Shown: piece by piece, positions 1 through 8,240 of the stretch
Layout: each line of letters starts with the position of its first letter
Numbering within the stretch: position 1 is the stretch's first letter
Source: JBBSTY01 sp038235385
Lineage (GTDB): Bacteria > Actinomycetota > Acidimicrobiia > Acidimicrobiales > Acidimicrobilacustridaceae
DNA: 63,782 nucleotides
Direction of reading: 5' to 3'
NCBI GenBank assembly: GCA_038235385.1
Contig: JBBSTY010000005.1
Location: 1-63,782 of the forward strand
Position numbers and translations under genes: made by a program
Notes under the pieces: generated by a model
What the model saw: only the letters and a program-made list of their open reading frames with translations
Database searches by the model: none
Told to the model about the DNA's origin: nothing

Positions 1-82
1 CGGGCGTCTCGGACCGATCGGTACCGACCCGCTCCCCATCGTCGGGATCCGGCTCGAGCACCCTTCCCGTGGTCGTCGTCAT
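1..82 (-). CDS. N-terminus of an unidentified protein, cut by the window edge
   Basis: An open frame starts with ATG at 82 and runs off the left edge. About 27 residues are visible, beginning MTTTTGRVLEP and rich in Asp, Thr and Arg, which is a soluble polar N-terminus with no recognisable domain. The start overlaps the stop of the marR gene by the 4-nt ATGA arrangement, so it is very probably the second gene of that operon. MarR regulators are often co-transcribed with an efflux pump, and a long polar N-terminus before the first membrane helix would fit, but that is inference. Confidence 0.5.
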   Translation of the reverse strand, partial: MTTTTGRVLEPDPDDGERVGTDRSETP

Positions 83-591
83 CGGGTCCTGGCGGAGGTG
101 CCGGCGCCCGATGCGTTCGGATCGCGGTCGATGACGTCGTTCCAGTACGCCGATCGAGCGCGGCTGAGGCCCTCACCCCAGCGTTCGAGCCCATCGGTCG
201 CCCGCACGGCGTCGTCGGGGTCGAGGTGGCCGGCGATCGAGGTCAGCGCGCCGGTGACGGCGTCGTCGGCGGCCGCCAGCCGGCGCTCGCCTTCGGCGGT
301 GAGGCGGTGCTCGACGCGACGCCGGTCGACGGTGGCGGGTCGTCGCTGCACCAGCCGGCGGGCGACGAGCCCATCCACGAGCGCGGTGATCGTGGGCCGG
401 GTGACGTCGAGGCGAGCGGCCAGCGCTGAGGCGGCGGCGGCGTCGTGGGTGGAGAGGAACACCAGGACGCGGTACTGGGGGAGCGAGAGCTCGACGGTCC
501 CGAGCGCCACCTCGGCGGCCTTGGCCAACCGGGCGATCGTCCGCGCTGCGCCGACGGTGACCCCGGTCTCGCCTTTTGATTCGATGACCAT
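79..591 (-). CDS. MarR-family transcriptional regulator
   Basis: The 170-residue product has the MarR winged-helix layout: N-terminal dimerisation helix, HTH with VTRPTITALVDGLVARRLV at about residues 64-82, and a basic wing (VDRRRVEHRLT) just after. It probably represses itself and the downstream gene begun at position 82, with which it shares an ATGA overlap. A 17-bp inverted repeat sits 5 bp ahead of its start codon and reaches the divergent GTG at 613, so it may also control the CNNM-type membrane genes on the other strand. A weak AAGACT hexamer inside the operator is placed for leaderless transcription. The ligand cannot be read from sequence. Confidence 0.85.
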   Translation of the reverse strand: MVIESKGETGVTVGAARTIARLAKAAEVALGTVELSLPQYRVLVFLSTHDAAAASALAARLDVTRPTITALVDGLVARRLVQRRPATVDRRRVEHRLTAEGERRLAAADDAVTGALTSIAGHLDPDDAVRATDGLERWGEGLSRARSAYWNDVIDRDPNASGAGTSARTR

Positions 592-595
592 ATGG

Positions 596-612
596 TTAGT
601 CTTTCGAACTAA
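596..612. promoter_or_regulatory. MarR-type operator, TTAGT-N7-ACTAA
   Basis: A 17-bp interrupted palindrome with perfect 5-nt arms (596-600 and 608-612) fills the gap between the divergent marR start (591) and the GTG at 613. TTAG/CTAA half-sites are typical of MarR boxes. Its place over both start regions suggests that the adjacent MarR protein represses in both directions. Confidence 0.65.
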
Positions 613-2088
613 GTGTCCTCGTGCAAGCGGTCGTTCGGGGCAGCCCGCTCACCGTTGGTACGCTCCGTGGACCGTTCGCCGGTCGCATCGGAGACGACAC
701 CAATCGACACCGCACTCGGCCTCCTCGCCGTCTGTCTCCTGCTCGTGGCCAGCGCGGTGTTCGTCGCGGCCGAGTTCGCGCTGGTGGCGGCCGACCGCAA
801 TCGCATCGAACAGCGGGCCGAGGCGGGCAGTCGCTCCGCGACCACCGCGCTCGGGCTCCTCCGACGGTTGTCGTTCCACCTCTCGGGAGCGCAGCTGGGG
901 ATCACCCTCGTGTCGCTCGCGTTGGGCTTCATCGCCGAGCCGGTCATCGCCAGGTTGCTCGAGCCGCTGATCGAGCCGATCGCCGGTGGTGCCTCGGGCA
1001 CCGTGTCGATCGTCATCGCGCTGCTCGTCGCCACGGCGTCGCAGATGGTCCTCGGCGAGCTCATCCCCAAGGGGCTGGCCATCGCCGCACCCGAGACCGC
1101 CTCGATCTGGCTGGCTCCGTTCGTGCGCATCTACGGCATCGTCTTCGGTCCGATCATCACGTTCCTGAACGGTGCCGCCAACGCCACCGTGCGCCGGCTC
1201 GGGATCGAGCCCCAGGAGGAGCTGTCGCACGTGCGCACGCTGCGCGAGCTGTCGCTCGTGATCCAGGCTTCTGCCGAGGGTGGCACCATCGCCGGATCGG
1301 CGTCGACCCTGCTCGCACGCTCGATCAGGTTCGGTGAGAAGACGGCGGCCGAGGTGCTGGTGCCACGGGTCGAGGTCCGGGCGCTCGCCCGCGATGAGAC
1401 CGTCGCCGACCTGGTGCGGGTGTCGGGCGAGACCGGGCACTCCCGGTTCCCGATCTACGGCTCCGATCTCGACGACATCGTCGGTGTCGTGCACGTCAAG
1501 GCGGCGCTGGCGGTGCCCTTCGCCGAGCGCCGGTCCGTCACCCTCTCCTCGGTGATGGCGCCGATCCCGGCCGTACCCGAGACCCGCGGGCTCGAGGACG
1601 TGCTCTCGGACATGCGGACGTTCCGAAGCCACCTGGTCGTCGCGGTCGACGAGTACGGAGGCACGGCGGGGATCTTGACGATCGAGGACATCATCGAGGA
1701 GATCGTGGGGGAGATCGACGACGAGTACGACTCGCTCACGCCTGCACCCGCGGTCGGGACACCCGCGGGTGAGCTGGTCGTGTCGGGCTCGTTGCACGGC
1801 GACGAGCTCCGCGACGCCACCGGTTTCGTGATGCCCGACGGCGACTACGAGACCCTGGCCGGGTTCGTCCTCGACCAGCTCGGTGCCATTCCCGACGTGG
1901 GCCAGAGCTTCGACTACCAGGGGTGGCGTCTCGAGGTCGAGGCGGTCGACCGGCGTCGGGTCGCCCGGGTCCGCCTCCGACGTCCCGATCGCGCTGCCGG
2001 CGACGACGCCCTGATCCTCCCGGCCGAAGGTGCCCGGCCACGCGACGGCAACGCTCGTGGCGACGGCGACGATGGGCCGATCACGTGA
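613..2088 (+). CDS. CNNM/CorC-family membrane protein (DUF21 + CBS pair + CorC domain)
   Basis: The protein has up to 491 residues. A DUF21/CNNM transmembrane domain at roughly 30-220 carries the family pattern FVAAEFALVAADRNRIEQ and the conserved TLVSLALGFIAEPV and ASQMVLGELIPKGLA helices. It is followed by two CBS motifs at about 240-365 and a C-terminal CorC/HlyC transporter-associated domain from about 385. Family members are linked to Mg2+/Co2+ homeostasis and were once called hemolysins. The start is uncertain: GTG 613 abuts the MarR operator, and GTG 667 is an alternative that removes 18 polar residues. The stop overlaps the next, paralogous gene by 4 nt (GTGA), so the two are co-translated. 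Confidence 0.85.
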   Translation: MSSCKRSFGAARSPLVRSVDRSPVASETTPIDTALGLLAVCLLLVASAVFVAAEFALVAADRNRIEQRAEAGSRSATTALGLLRRLSFHLSGAQLGITLVSLALGFIAEPVIARLLEPLIEPIAGGASGTVSIVIALLVATASQMVLGELIPKGLAIAAPETASIWLAPFVRIYGIVFGPIITFLNGAANATVRRLGIEPQEELSHVRTLRELSLVIQASAEGGTIAGSASTLLARSIRFGEKTAAEVLVPRVEVRALARDETVADLVRVSGETGHSRFPIYGSDLDDIVGVVHVKAALAVPFAERRSVTLSSVMAPIPAVPETRGLEDVLSDMRTFRSHLVVAVDEYGGTAGILTIEDIIEEIVGEIDDEYDSLTPAPAVGTPAGELVVSGSLHGDELRDATGFVMPDGDYETLAGFVLDQLGAIPDVGQSFDYQGWRLEVEAVDRRRVARVRLRRPDRAAGDDALILPAEGARPRDGNARGDGDDGPIT

Positions 2089-3209
2089 TCGCGCTGCTGC
2101 TCACGGTGGTGCTGCTGGTGGCCAACGGCTTCTTCGTGGCGTGGGAGTTCGGTCTCGTGGGGTCGCGTCGAGAGAAGATCGAACCGCTGGCGAGCACGGG
2201 GAGCAAGCGCGCCCAGGCCGCGCTGTCGGGCATGGCCGACCTGAACATGCAGCTCGCCGGGGCGCAGCTCGGCATCACCATGGCGTCGCTGGGGATCGGT
2301 TTCGTCTCCGAGCCGGCGCTCGCGGGCTGGTTGGAGTCCCTGGTCGAGGGGCGCATCGACGTCCCGACCGGGGTGATCCACACCGTGGCGTTCATCGTCT
2401 CGCTGACCATCGTGGTGTTCCTGCACATGGTCGTCGGGGAGATGGTCCCGAAGAACGCCACCCTCGCCGACCCCGAGCGCACCCTGATGTGGACCTCGGT
2501 CCCGGCTCGGGCCTACGTCACCGTGTTCCGGCCCGTCATCTGGTCGCTCAACCACCTCTCGAACGCAGGCATCCGCCTGTTCGGCGTCGAACCGCTCGAC
2601 GAGCTCTCCGCGGTCCACACCGCCGAGGAGCTCGCCGTCATGCTCGGCGAGTCGCACGACGAGGGCTACATCGAGGAGTTCGCCCACGAGCTGCTCACCG
2701 GCGTGCTCGACTTCAGCGAGCGGGCGGCGTCGTTCGTGATGGTCCCCCGGGACCAGGTCGTGTACGTGCACCGGTCGGCCACGGTCGCCGAGATCGAGCA
2801 GACGATGGTCGAGAGCGGGCACTCCCGCGTTCCGGTCGCGGCGAACGGCCTCGATTCGGTCATCGGGTTCGTCCACTCGAAGGACCTGCTGGCGCTCGGA
2901 CCCGACGACCACGAGCGCCCCCTGCCGCTGCGCCTCGTCCGGCGGATGCTCGAGGTGCCGAGCGACCGATCCCTCGAGGACCTCCTGACCTCCATGCGCA
3001 CGGCGCGGGTGCACGTCGCGCTGGTCGTCGACGCGGACCGCCGCACCGTCGGGGTGGCGACCCTCGAGGACCTGCTCGAAGAGCTCGTCGGTGACATCCT
3101 CGACGAGTCCGATCGCGTTCGGATCCCGTGGAACCAGCCGGGAGCCGCTCCACGCGATCGTCCCGCCGACCCCGATCCGTCCGATGTGGAACCAGGTGAT
3201 GACCGATGA
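2085..3209 (+). CDS. CNNM-family membrane protein lacking the CorC domain
   Basis: A 374-residue paralogue of the preceding gene. GTG 2085 was chosen because it overlaps the upstream stop by GTGA and begins exactly at the first membrane helix (VIALLLTVVLLVANGFFVAWEF is cut here at its start). DUF21 helices, including MVVGEMVPKNATLADPERT, are followed by two CBS motifs. The protein stops about 30 residues after the second CBS motif, without the CorC/HlyC tail present in its partner. Tandem long and short CNNM pairs are common in actinobacteria, and a mixed complex is likely. Its stop overlaps the next gene by ATGA. Confidence 0.85.
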   Translation: MIALLLTVVLLVANGFFVAWEFGLVGSRREKIEPLASTGSKRAQAALSGMADLNMQLAGAQLGITMASLGIGFVSEPALAGWLESLVEGRIDVPTGVIHTVAFIVSLTIVVFLHMVVGEMVPKNATLADPERTLMWTSVPARAYVTVFRPVIWSLNHLSNAGIRLFGVEPLDELSAVHTAEELAVMLGESHDEGYIEEFAHELLTGVLDFSERAASFVMVPRDQVVYVHRSATVAEIEQTMVESGHSRVPVAANGLDSVIGFVHSKDLLALGPDDHERPLPLRLVRRMLEVPSDRSLEDLLTSMRTARVHVALVVDADRRTVGVATLEDLLEELVGDILDESDRVRIPWNQPGAAPRDRPADPDPSDVEPGDDR

Positions 3210-4600
3210 CCAGCGATGCGATGGCGAGCCGGCTGGCGGCCTTCCTCAGCGATGCCCTCGACCTCGGGGCCCACGAGGTGCGCGAGTTGGAGCGACTGTC
3301 GGGCGGCGCGTCGCGTGAGACGTTCGCGTTCGACCTTGTCCCGACCGGAGGCGGCGACGCCCTGCCACTCGTCGTCCAACGGGTCCGCGGGGCCTCGGTG
3401 ATGGCCAGCGCCAGCATGGTCGGCGAAGCGGATCTCCTCACCGCAGCAGCGGAGCGAGGGGTGGCGGTGGCCGGGGTGGTCGCGGCGAGCGACGATCCCG
3501 ACGTGCTCGACGGGCCCTTCATCGTCATGCGCCGGATCGAGGGCGAGACGCTCGCTCGCCGGATCCTCCGGGACGAGACCTACACCGAGGCCCGATCGGT
3601 GCTGGTGTCCGAGTGTGCCGAGGCGCTGGCGGGGATCCACGCGCTCCCTGTCGAGGTGGCGCCGCACCTGCGGTCGGTCGACCCCGTCGATCAGCTCGTG
3701 TCGTTGCTCGATGCGCTGGGCGAACCGCATCCCGCCTTCGAGATCGCGCTCGGCTGGCTCACCGCCAACCGGCCCGGATCCACGGCCACCTGCGTGGTGC
3801 ACGGTGACTTCCGGTTGGGGAACCTGATGGTCGGTCCCGACGGGCTCCGAGCGGTGCTCGATTGGGAGCTCGCCCACCTCGGTGACCCGATGGAGGACCT
3901 GGGTTGGTTGTGCGTGCGCGCGTGGCGGTTCGGCGAGCCGCTGCCGGTCGCCGGCCTCGGGACCTACGACGAGCTGTTCGGCGCCTACGAGAAGGCGTCG
4001 GGCGCGCCGATCGACCCGGATGCGGTTCGCTGGTGGGAGGTGCTCGGCACGCTGCGGTGGGGTGTCATCTGCATCCTCCAGGCGAGCAGCCACCTGTCGG
4101 GGGCCGCTCGATCGGTCGAGCTCGCGGCCATCGGTCGCCGGGTCGTCGAGAACGAGTACGACGTCCTGCGGCTGCTCGGCGTGGGGCCGCCCCACGCGTC
4201 CGCCACCGCCGCCGGCACCGGCACCGGCACGGCCGCGGGCATCGGAACGGCCGCTGGCTTCGATGCCGGTCCGCACGACGCGCCGACGGCTCCGCAGTTG
4301 GTGGAGTCGGTGCGGGAGTTCCTCGAGCGCGACGTCATGGACGCCACCAGCGGACGCGTGCGGTTCCACGCCCGCGTCGCGGCCAAGGTGCTCGCCACGG
4401 TGGAGCGCGAGTTGGCCGCCGGCCCGGCGATGGCAGCCGCGCACCGGGCCCGTCTCGACCTGCTGGGGTTCGCCGACGACGCCGCGCTCGCAGCCGCGAT
4501 CCGATCGGGCGCCCTTGCCGATCGGTCCGACGAGGTCTCGGCGCTGGTGTTCGCGACGGTGGCGGACAAGCTCGCGATCGCCAACCCCGGATACGCCTGA
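3206..4600 (+). CDS. APH-type phosphotransferase fused to a DUF6285 domain
   Basis: The 464-residue protein has two parts. Residues 1-325 form an aminoglycoside-phosphotransferase/choline-kinase-like fold with the catalytic loop VVHGDFRLGN (H199, D201, N206) and the metal-binding D219 in AVLDWE. A flexible Ala/Gly/Thr linker at about 331-353 joins it to residues 358-464, which match DUF6285 (VRFHARVAAKVLATVERELAAGP, ending AIANPGYA). DUF6285 is usually a separate small gene beside such kinases, often in acyl-CoA metabolism clusters, so this is a natural fusion linking the two. The substrate is unknown. The gene shares an ATGA overlap with the CNNM gene and converges on fabI. Confidence 0.85.
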   Translation: MTSDAMASRLAAFLSDALDLGAHEVRELERLSGGASRETFAFDLVPTGGGDALPLVVQRVRGASVMASASMVGEADLLTAAAERGVAVAGVVAASDDPDVLDGPFIVMRRIEGETLARRILRDETYTEARSVLVSECAEALAGIHALPVEVAPHLRSVDPVDQLVSLLDALGEPHPAFEIALGWLTANRPGSTATCVVHGDFRLGNLMVGPDGLRAVLDWELAHLGDPMEDLGWLCVRAWRFGEPLPVAGLGTYDELFGAYEKASGAPIDPDAVRWWEVLGTLRWGVICILQASSHLSGAARSVELAAIGRRVVENEYDVLRLLGVGPPHASATAAGTGTGTAAGIGTAAGFDAGPHDAPTAPQLVESVREFLERDVMDATSGRVRFHARVAAKVLATVERELAAGPAMAAAHRARLDLLGFADDAALAAAIRSGALADRSDEVSALVFATVADKLAIANPGYA

Positions 4601-4631
4601 ATCCAGGAGGCGACCGGGACCGATCGCGATC

Positions 4632-5399
4632 TCAGGCGCCCATGGCGTGGAACCCGCCGTCGACGTGGATGATCTCGCCGGTGGTCATCGGGAACCAGTC
4701 CGACAGCAGCGCGACGCACGCCTTGGCGACGGCCTCGGAGTCCCGGACGTCCCAGCCGAGCGGCGCGCGCTCGTCCCAGACGTCCTCGAACGTCGAGAAC
4801 CCCGGGATCGAACGAGCGGCGATGGTCTTGATGGGGCCGGCGGCGACGAGGTTCACGCGGATCCGTTGGTCGCCGAGGTACCGCGCCAGGTACCGCGAGG
4901 TCGATTCGAGCGCCGCCTTGGCGACGCCCATCCAGTCGTACCCGGGCCAGGCAACCGTGGCGTCGAAGTCCAGACCGACGATCGAGCCTCCGTCGGTCAT
5001 GAGCGGTGCCACTGCATCGCTCAGCGCCTTGAGCGAGTAGGCGGAGATGTTCACGGCGACCGCCACGTCGTCCCAGCCGGCCTCGAGGAAGGTGCCGCCG
5101 AGGCACACGGGCGGTGCGAACCCGATGGAGTGGAGCGCGCCGTCGACGCGGTCCCACCGCTCGGCGAGCGCGTCGCGCACGGCGATGACGTGGTCGGGGT
5201 CGCTGACGTCGAACTCGAGGATCTCCGGTTCCACCGGGAGCTTGGCGGCCGCGCGTCGGGTGTGCTTCATCACCTTGTCGACGCTCGTGATGATGATCTC
5301 GGCGCCCTCCTGCTGGGCCAGCTTCGCCACGCCGAAGGCCAACGATGCCTCCGTGAGGACACCGGTGAGCACCAGGCGCTTTCCTTCGAGCAACGTCAT
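4632..5399 (-). CDS. fabI: NADH-dependent enoyl-ACP reductase (FabI/InhA)
   Basis: A 255-residue short-chain reductase that catalyses the last step of each fatty-acid elongation cycle (FASII). FabI/InhA signatures are GVLTEASLAFGVAKL (nucleotide loop), HSIGFAPP at 90-97, and the catalytic Tyr-X6-Lys pair Y154/K161 in the context GYDWMGVAKAALES, which is close to InhA. The C-terminus keeps PIKTIAARSIPGF, the substrate-binding loop. A Shine-Dalgarno sequence (GGAGGG) precedes ATG 5399, and a TAACGT -10 lies about 30 nt upstream. It would be the target of isoniazid/triclosan-type inhibitors if it behaves like InhA. It converges on the phosphotransferase gene with 31 bp between the stops. Confidence 0.93.
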   Translation of the reverse strand: MTLLEGKRLVLTGVLTEASLAFGVAKLAQQEGAEIIITSVDKVMKHTRRAAAKLPVEPEILEFDVSDPDHVIAVRDALAERWDRVDGALHSIGFAPPVCLGGTFLEAGWDDVAVAVNISAYSLKALSDAVAPLMTDGGSIVGLDFDATVAWPGYDWMGVAKAALESTSRYLARYLGDQRIRVNLVAAGPIKTIAARSIPGFSTFEDVWDERAPLGWDVRDSEAVAKACVALLSDWFPMTTGEIIHVDGGFHAMGA

Positions 5400-5402
5400 G
5401 GT

Positions 5403-5439
5403 CCCTCCGACCGCTCAGCGTCCGGGCACGTTACCGGTT
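5403..5439 (-). promoter_or_regulatory. fabI promoter core and ribosome binding site
   Basis: On the minus strand a TAACGT -10 hexamer (5428-5433) is followed by a leader of about 22 nt with a GGAGGG Shine-Dalgarno sequence at 5403-5408. The 15-nt string AACCGGTAACGTGCC around the hexamer (5425-5439) is repeated exactly ahead of leuS. Confidence 0.55.
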
Positions 5440-5497
5440 CGAGGTGCCTCGACCGCCGACCGAGCGCTGCGGTCCGGTGCGGTGGTCGCGTGTCGTG

Positions 5498-7279
5498 TCA
5501 GCGGCCGATCGGCGGGCGCCTCGATGCCGTGATGTCGGCCGCCCGGTGGAGATCGAGGCTCTCGAGCTGCTCGAGGTCGTTCTCGAGCGCCTCGTGACGC
5601 CGGAGGACCGTCGCCGGGTCGAGGTCGCGGATCATCGTGGACGTGGTGGAGACCTCGATGATCGACCGGTGCAGCTCGATCGCCCGCTGCTGGCATCGGT
5701 GGGCCAGATCCGCGCCGGCGCGTTCGAGGGTGTCGGACGTGTCCAGGCGCAGGAACTCCTCGATGACCGAGAGCCACCCGGCGGCGGTGGTGATCGGCGC
5801 CGGACCAGCAGGTTGCGGCGCGAGCCCGATGTCGGCCATCGACGTCGGGCCGGCGAGTGGAGGACGGTCGAGACGCAGATCGAGCGACGGACCGACGTCG
5901 GCCGCGAGGTCGAGGTCGGTCACGATGCGGGTCCACTCGGCGAGGAGCTCGTCGCCGACCCGCTTGGCGAGTGCCCGGAGCGAGAGCTTGCGGACGCGGT
6001 GGATGTGGACCACGGCGTCCGCGAGCCCAGCGTGCAGCTGCACCAGGCCGTCGTGGTCGGTCGTCGCCGAGCCGTCGATGGCCTCCGCCTCGGCCCGGAG
6101 GCGCGCCAGCTCCGTGGCCAGGTCGGCGGCCATGTCGCGTCGGAGATCGCGCAGGCCGTGGGTCAGGAGGCGGTGCCACTCGGCGCTCGGGACGCAGAGG
6201 GCCTCGGCGTCCTTCGCCGCCTGGCGAAGGCGATCCGAGCGCGCCACGTACCCGTCGTCGTCGTCGACGCGGAGGAGCGTGCGCTCGGCGTGGAGGCGCA
6301 ACCGCAGCCGGTCGGCGGCCCAGAACGCGTCGACGAGTGCCCGAGAGATCCGCTGGTGCTCGGTGTCGAGCAGGACGGACTGCTCGAGGTGGGCGGCCAG
6401 CGCTCGGACCCCCGGGTCCGGTCCCGGGGCCAGACCACCGCTGGCGCCCCAGTACGGCTGGGCCGCGACGGCGACGACGTGGGCGTCGATGCCGCGCTGC
6501 TCGAGCAGGAGGTGGTCCCGTTCGATGATCGATCGCCACTGGGCGAACACGTTGGTGCCGTTGAGGACGACGGTGATCCGGCGGCACTGGGCGGCCACGG
6601 CGCGCAGGAGGTCGAGCTCGCCACAGGTGAGCTCGGTGGCCGCGCTCGTGACCAGGACGACCGCCGCCGCACCCGACGCCGCACGGAGCAGGCGGGTGCC
6701 GTCGGCGCTCCAGACGTCGGTGATCGGCGGTGTGTCCACCAGGACCAGGCCGCGTCGCAGCGTCGGCGACGGGACGCCCACCTCGACGAGCCGGAGCCGC
6801 CAGCGGTTGGCCGGGTTGTCCGGTGCCGAGATCAACGCGACCGCCTCGGGATAGCCGAGCGCGCGTCGGTGCTCGTCCGGATCGCGTGCGGGCGGCGAGT
6901 CGAAGACCACCTCGGCCCGGTAGGCGGACGCGTGGACCGCCGCCGTGGCGACCGCGGTGGATCGATCGGGACCGATCGGACACACCGGTGCGCCGAGAAG
7001 GGCGTTGGTGAGGCTGCTCTTGCCCTGACCGGCACCCCCGACGACGAGCACAGGTACCGGGTGGACCCGCAGCCTGGCGGCGATGCCGTCGAGTTGGGAG
7101 ACGAGATCGTGGCGATCGGCGCCCGCAGCGAGTCGGCGGACGAGGGCCACGACCTCGTTCGCGCCGGCGAGTGCGGGGGACCACGCGGTCGGCGACGCGG
7201 GGAGGGGCAGGGTGACGGCGGAACGGACCGGCTCGAGGTGACGCAGGTGGGACTCGAGCTCTCGCCACCGATCGTCCAC
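5498..7279 (-). CDS. Dynamin-like P-loop GTPase candidate
   Basis: The 593-residue protein has a clear Walker A/G1 (GGAGQGKSS, 81-89), a Thr in a switch-like STAVATAAV segment, and a G3-like VDTPP at 181-185. A recognisable NKxD is absent; VVLNGTN is the likely G4 position. The rest is long and helical with Arg/Leu-rich heptads (RLRLHAERTLLRVDDDDG, RRDMAADLATELARLRAEAEA), as in bacterial dynamin-like proteins such as the IniA/IniC group. These remodel membranes and in mycobacteria respond to envelope stress. A GGAGGG SD at 7287-7292 supports GTG 7279. The substrate and the membrane role are inference, and a STAND-like or Era-like NTPase cannot be excluded. Confidence 0.6.
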   Translation of the reverse strand: MDDRWRELESHLRHLEPVRSAVTLPLPASPTAWSPALAGANEVVALVRRLAAGADRHDLVSQLDGIAARLRVHPVPVLVVGGAGQGKSSLTNALLGAPVCPIGPDRSTAVATAAVHASAYRAEVVFDSPPARDPDEHRRALGYPEAVALISAPDNPANRWRLRLVEVGVPSPTLRRGLVLVDTPPITDVWSADGTRLLRAASGAAAVVLVTSAATELTCGELDLLRAVAAQCRRITVVLNGTNVFAQWRSIIERDHLLLEQRGIDAHVVAVAAQPYWGASGGLAPGPDPGVRALAAHLEQSVLLDTEHQRISRALVDAFWAADRLRLRLHAERTLLRVDDDDGYVARSDRLRQAAKDAEALCVPSAEWHRLLTHGLRDLRRDMAADLATELARLRAEAEAIDGSATTDHDGLVQLHAGLADAVVHIHRVRKLSLRALAKRVGDELLAEWTRIVTDLDLAADVGPSLDLRLDRPPLAGPTSMADIGLAPQPAGPAPITTAAGWLSVIEEFLRLDTSDTLERAGADLAHRCQQRAIELHRSIIEVSTTSTMIRDLDPATVLRRHEALENDLEQLESLDLHRAADITASRRPPIGR

Positions 7280-7433
7280 CTGTCGGCCCTCCGATCCGCT
7301 CCGTCGAGTCCGCCGCGCCTCATCGCGATCGTAGCAAGCGGGGCGCTCGCGGGCCTCGGTTCGTCGCCTGCTCCTGACGGCGCGTCAGGCTCGGCGGGGG
7401 ACGACAGACTTGGACGGGCCGGGTCCGGATCCC

Positions 7434-7446
7434 TAGATTGCCGGAC
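7434..7446 (+). promoter_or_regulatory. Leaderless promoter of npdG (TAGATT)
   Basis: The TAGATT -10 hexamer at 7434-7439 lies 7 nt ahead of GTG 7447, and there is no Shine-Dalgarno sequence. The alternative TTG at 7438 lies inside the hexamer and so would not be in the transcript. Confidence 0.6.
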
Positions 7447-8103
7447 GTGCGAATCGGAATCCTCGGTGCAACCGGTCCTGCTGGCAGCGGTCTCGCGGCG
7501 CGTCTCGCGTCGGTGGGCTTCGAGGTCGTGGTCGGGTCACGATCCAAGTACAAGGCCATGGAGGTCCGCGACAAGCTCCTCGAGAAGTGGTCCGATCTGG
7601 ACCTCGACATCTCGGCGGCCGACAACGACGGCGCCGCCGATTCCGACCTCGTCGTCATCGCCACGCCGTGGGACGCGGCGTCGTCGACGGCGAGCGCCGT
7701 CTCCCGTCAGCTCGAGGGCAAGGTCGTCATCTCCATGGCCAACGCGCTGGCCAAGGTCGGACACGAGTTCCAGCCGCTGGTACCCCCTCGCGGGTCGGTC
7801 GCGGCGAACGTGCAGGCGGCCATCCCGAAGTCGCTCGTCGCCGCGGCGTTCCACCACGTGCCGGCCAAGGAGCTCGGCGACCTCAGCGAGCCCGTGGTCA
7901 GCGACGTGCTGATCTGCTCGGATCATCCGGCGGCCACCAACACGACCGTCGACATCGTGCGTCGGATCCCCGACATGCGTCCGCTCGACGCTGGCGAACT
8001 GTCCAACGCCGCACCGATCGAGGCGTTCGCGGCGGTGCTCCTGCAGCTCAACGTCCGGTACAAGACGCGTGCCGCGGTGAAGTTCACCGGCATCGACGCC
8101 TGA
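7447..8103 (+). CDS. npdG: F420-dependent NADP+ reductase
   Basis: The 218-residue protein exchanges hydride between coenzyme F420H2 and NADP+. It opens with the Rossmann motif IGILGATGPAGSGLAARLASVG, then VVVGSRSKYKA, where Ser/Arg contact the NADP phosphate. The middle has VVIATPWDAA and the conserved KVVISMANAL, and the C-terminus ends AAVKFTGI, as in the NpdG/Fno family. GTG 7447 was chosen from the promoter spacing. The gene implies that the organism makes F420. The downstream gene encodes a mycothiol-synthesis enzyme, so two actinobacterial redox cofactors are adjacent here, though mshC has its own promoter. Confidence 0.88.
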   Translation: MRIGILGATGPAGSGLAARLASVGFEVVVGSRSKYKAMEVRDKLLEKWSDLDLDISAADNDGAADSDLVVIATPWDAASSTASAVSRQLEGKVVISMANALAKVGHEFQPLVPPRGSVAANVQAAIPKSLVAAAFHHVPAKELGDLSEPVVSDVLICSDHPAATNTTVDIVRRIPDMRPLDAGELSNAAPIEAFAAVLLQLNVRYKTRAAVKFTGIDA

Positions 8104-8227
8104 CCCCGGGACCGATCGTCGCGTCCCCCGAGCTCCGTCCTCCGACCGACCATGGCACCATCGACCGGCTGTCCCGCGACGAGCTCCTGCGTCGATGCGG
8201 AGGGGTCGCAACCGGCGCCGGTCCCGT

Positions 8228-8240
8228 TAGCCTGCTGCCG
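8228..8240 (+). promoter_or_regulatory. Leaderless promoter of the mshC leader peptide (TAGCCT)
   Basis: TAGCCT at 8228-8233 sits 7 nt before ATG 8241, not before the mshC start itself. The same hexamer at the same spacing precedes the glycosyltransferase at 53033. Confidence 0.55.

Noticed and set aside
4593..4637. Hairpin GCCTGA...TCAGGC joining the stops of the phosphotransferase and fabI genes
   Set aside because: Only 6 bp with a loop of about 30 nt; too weak to call a terminator.
6832..7323. Alternative reading frame antisense/offset to the dynamin-like gene with a TACGAT hexamer near its start
   Set aside because: The hexamer is only 4 nt from that ATG, and the protein (Arg/Ser/Pro-rich) has the composition of a GC-rich shadow frame. 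The 593-residue frame has an SD and a P-loop.
7438..7446. TTG 7438 as npdG start
   Set aside because: It lies within the TAGATT -10 hexamer, so it would not be transcribed; GTG 7447 fits the leaderless spacing.
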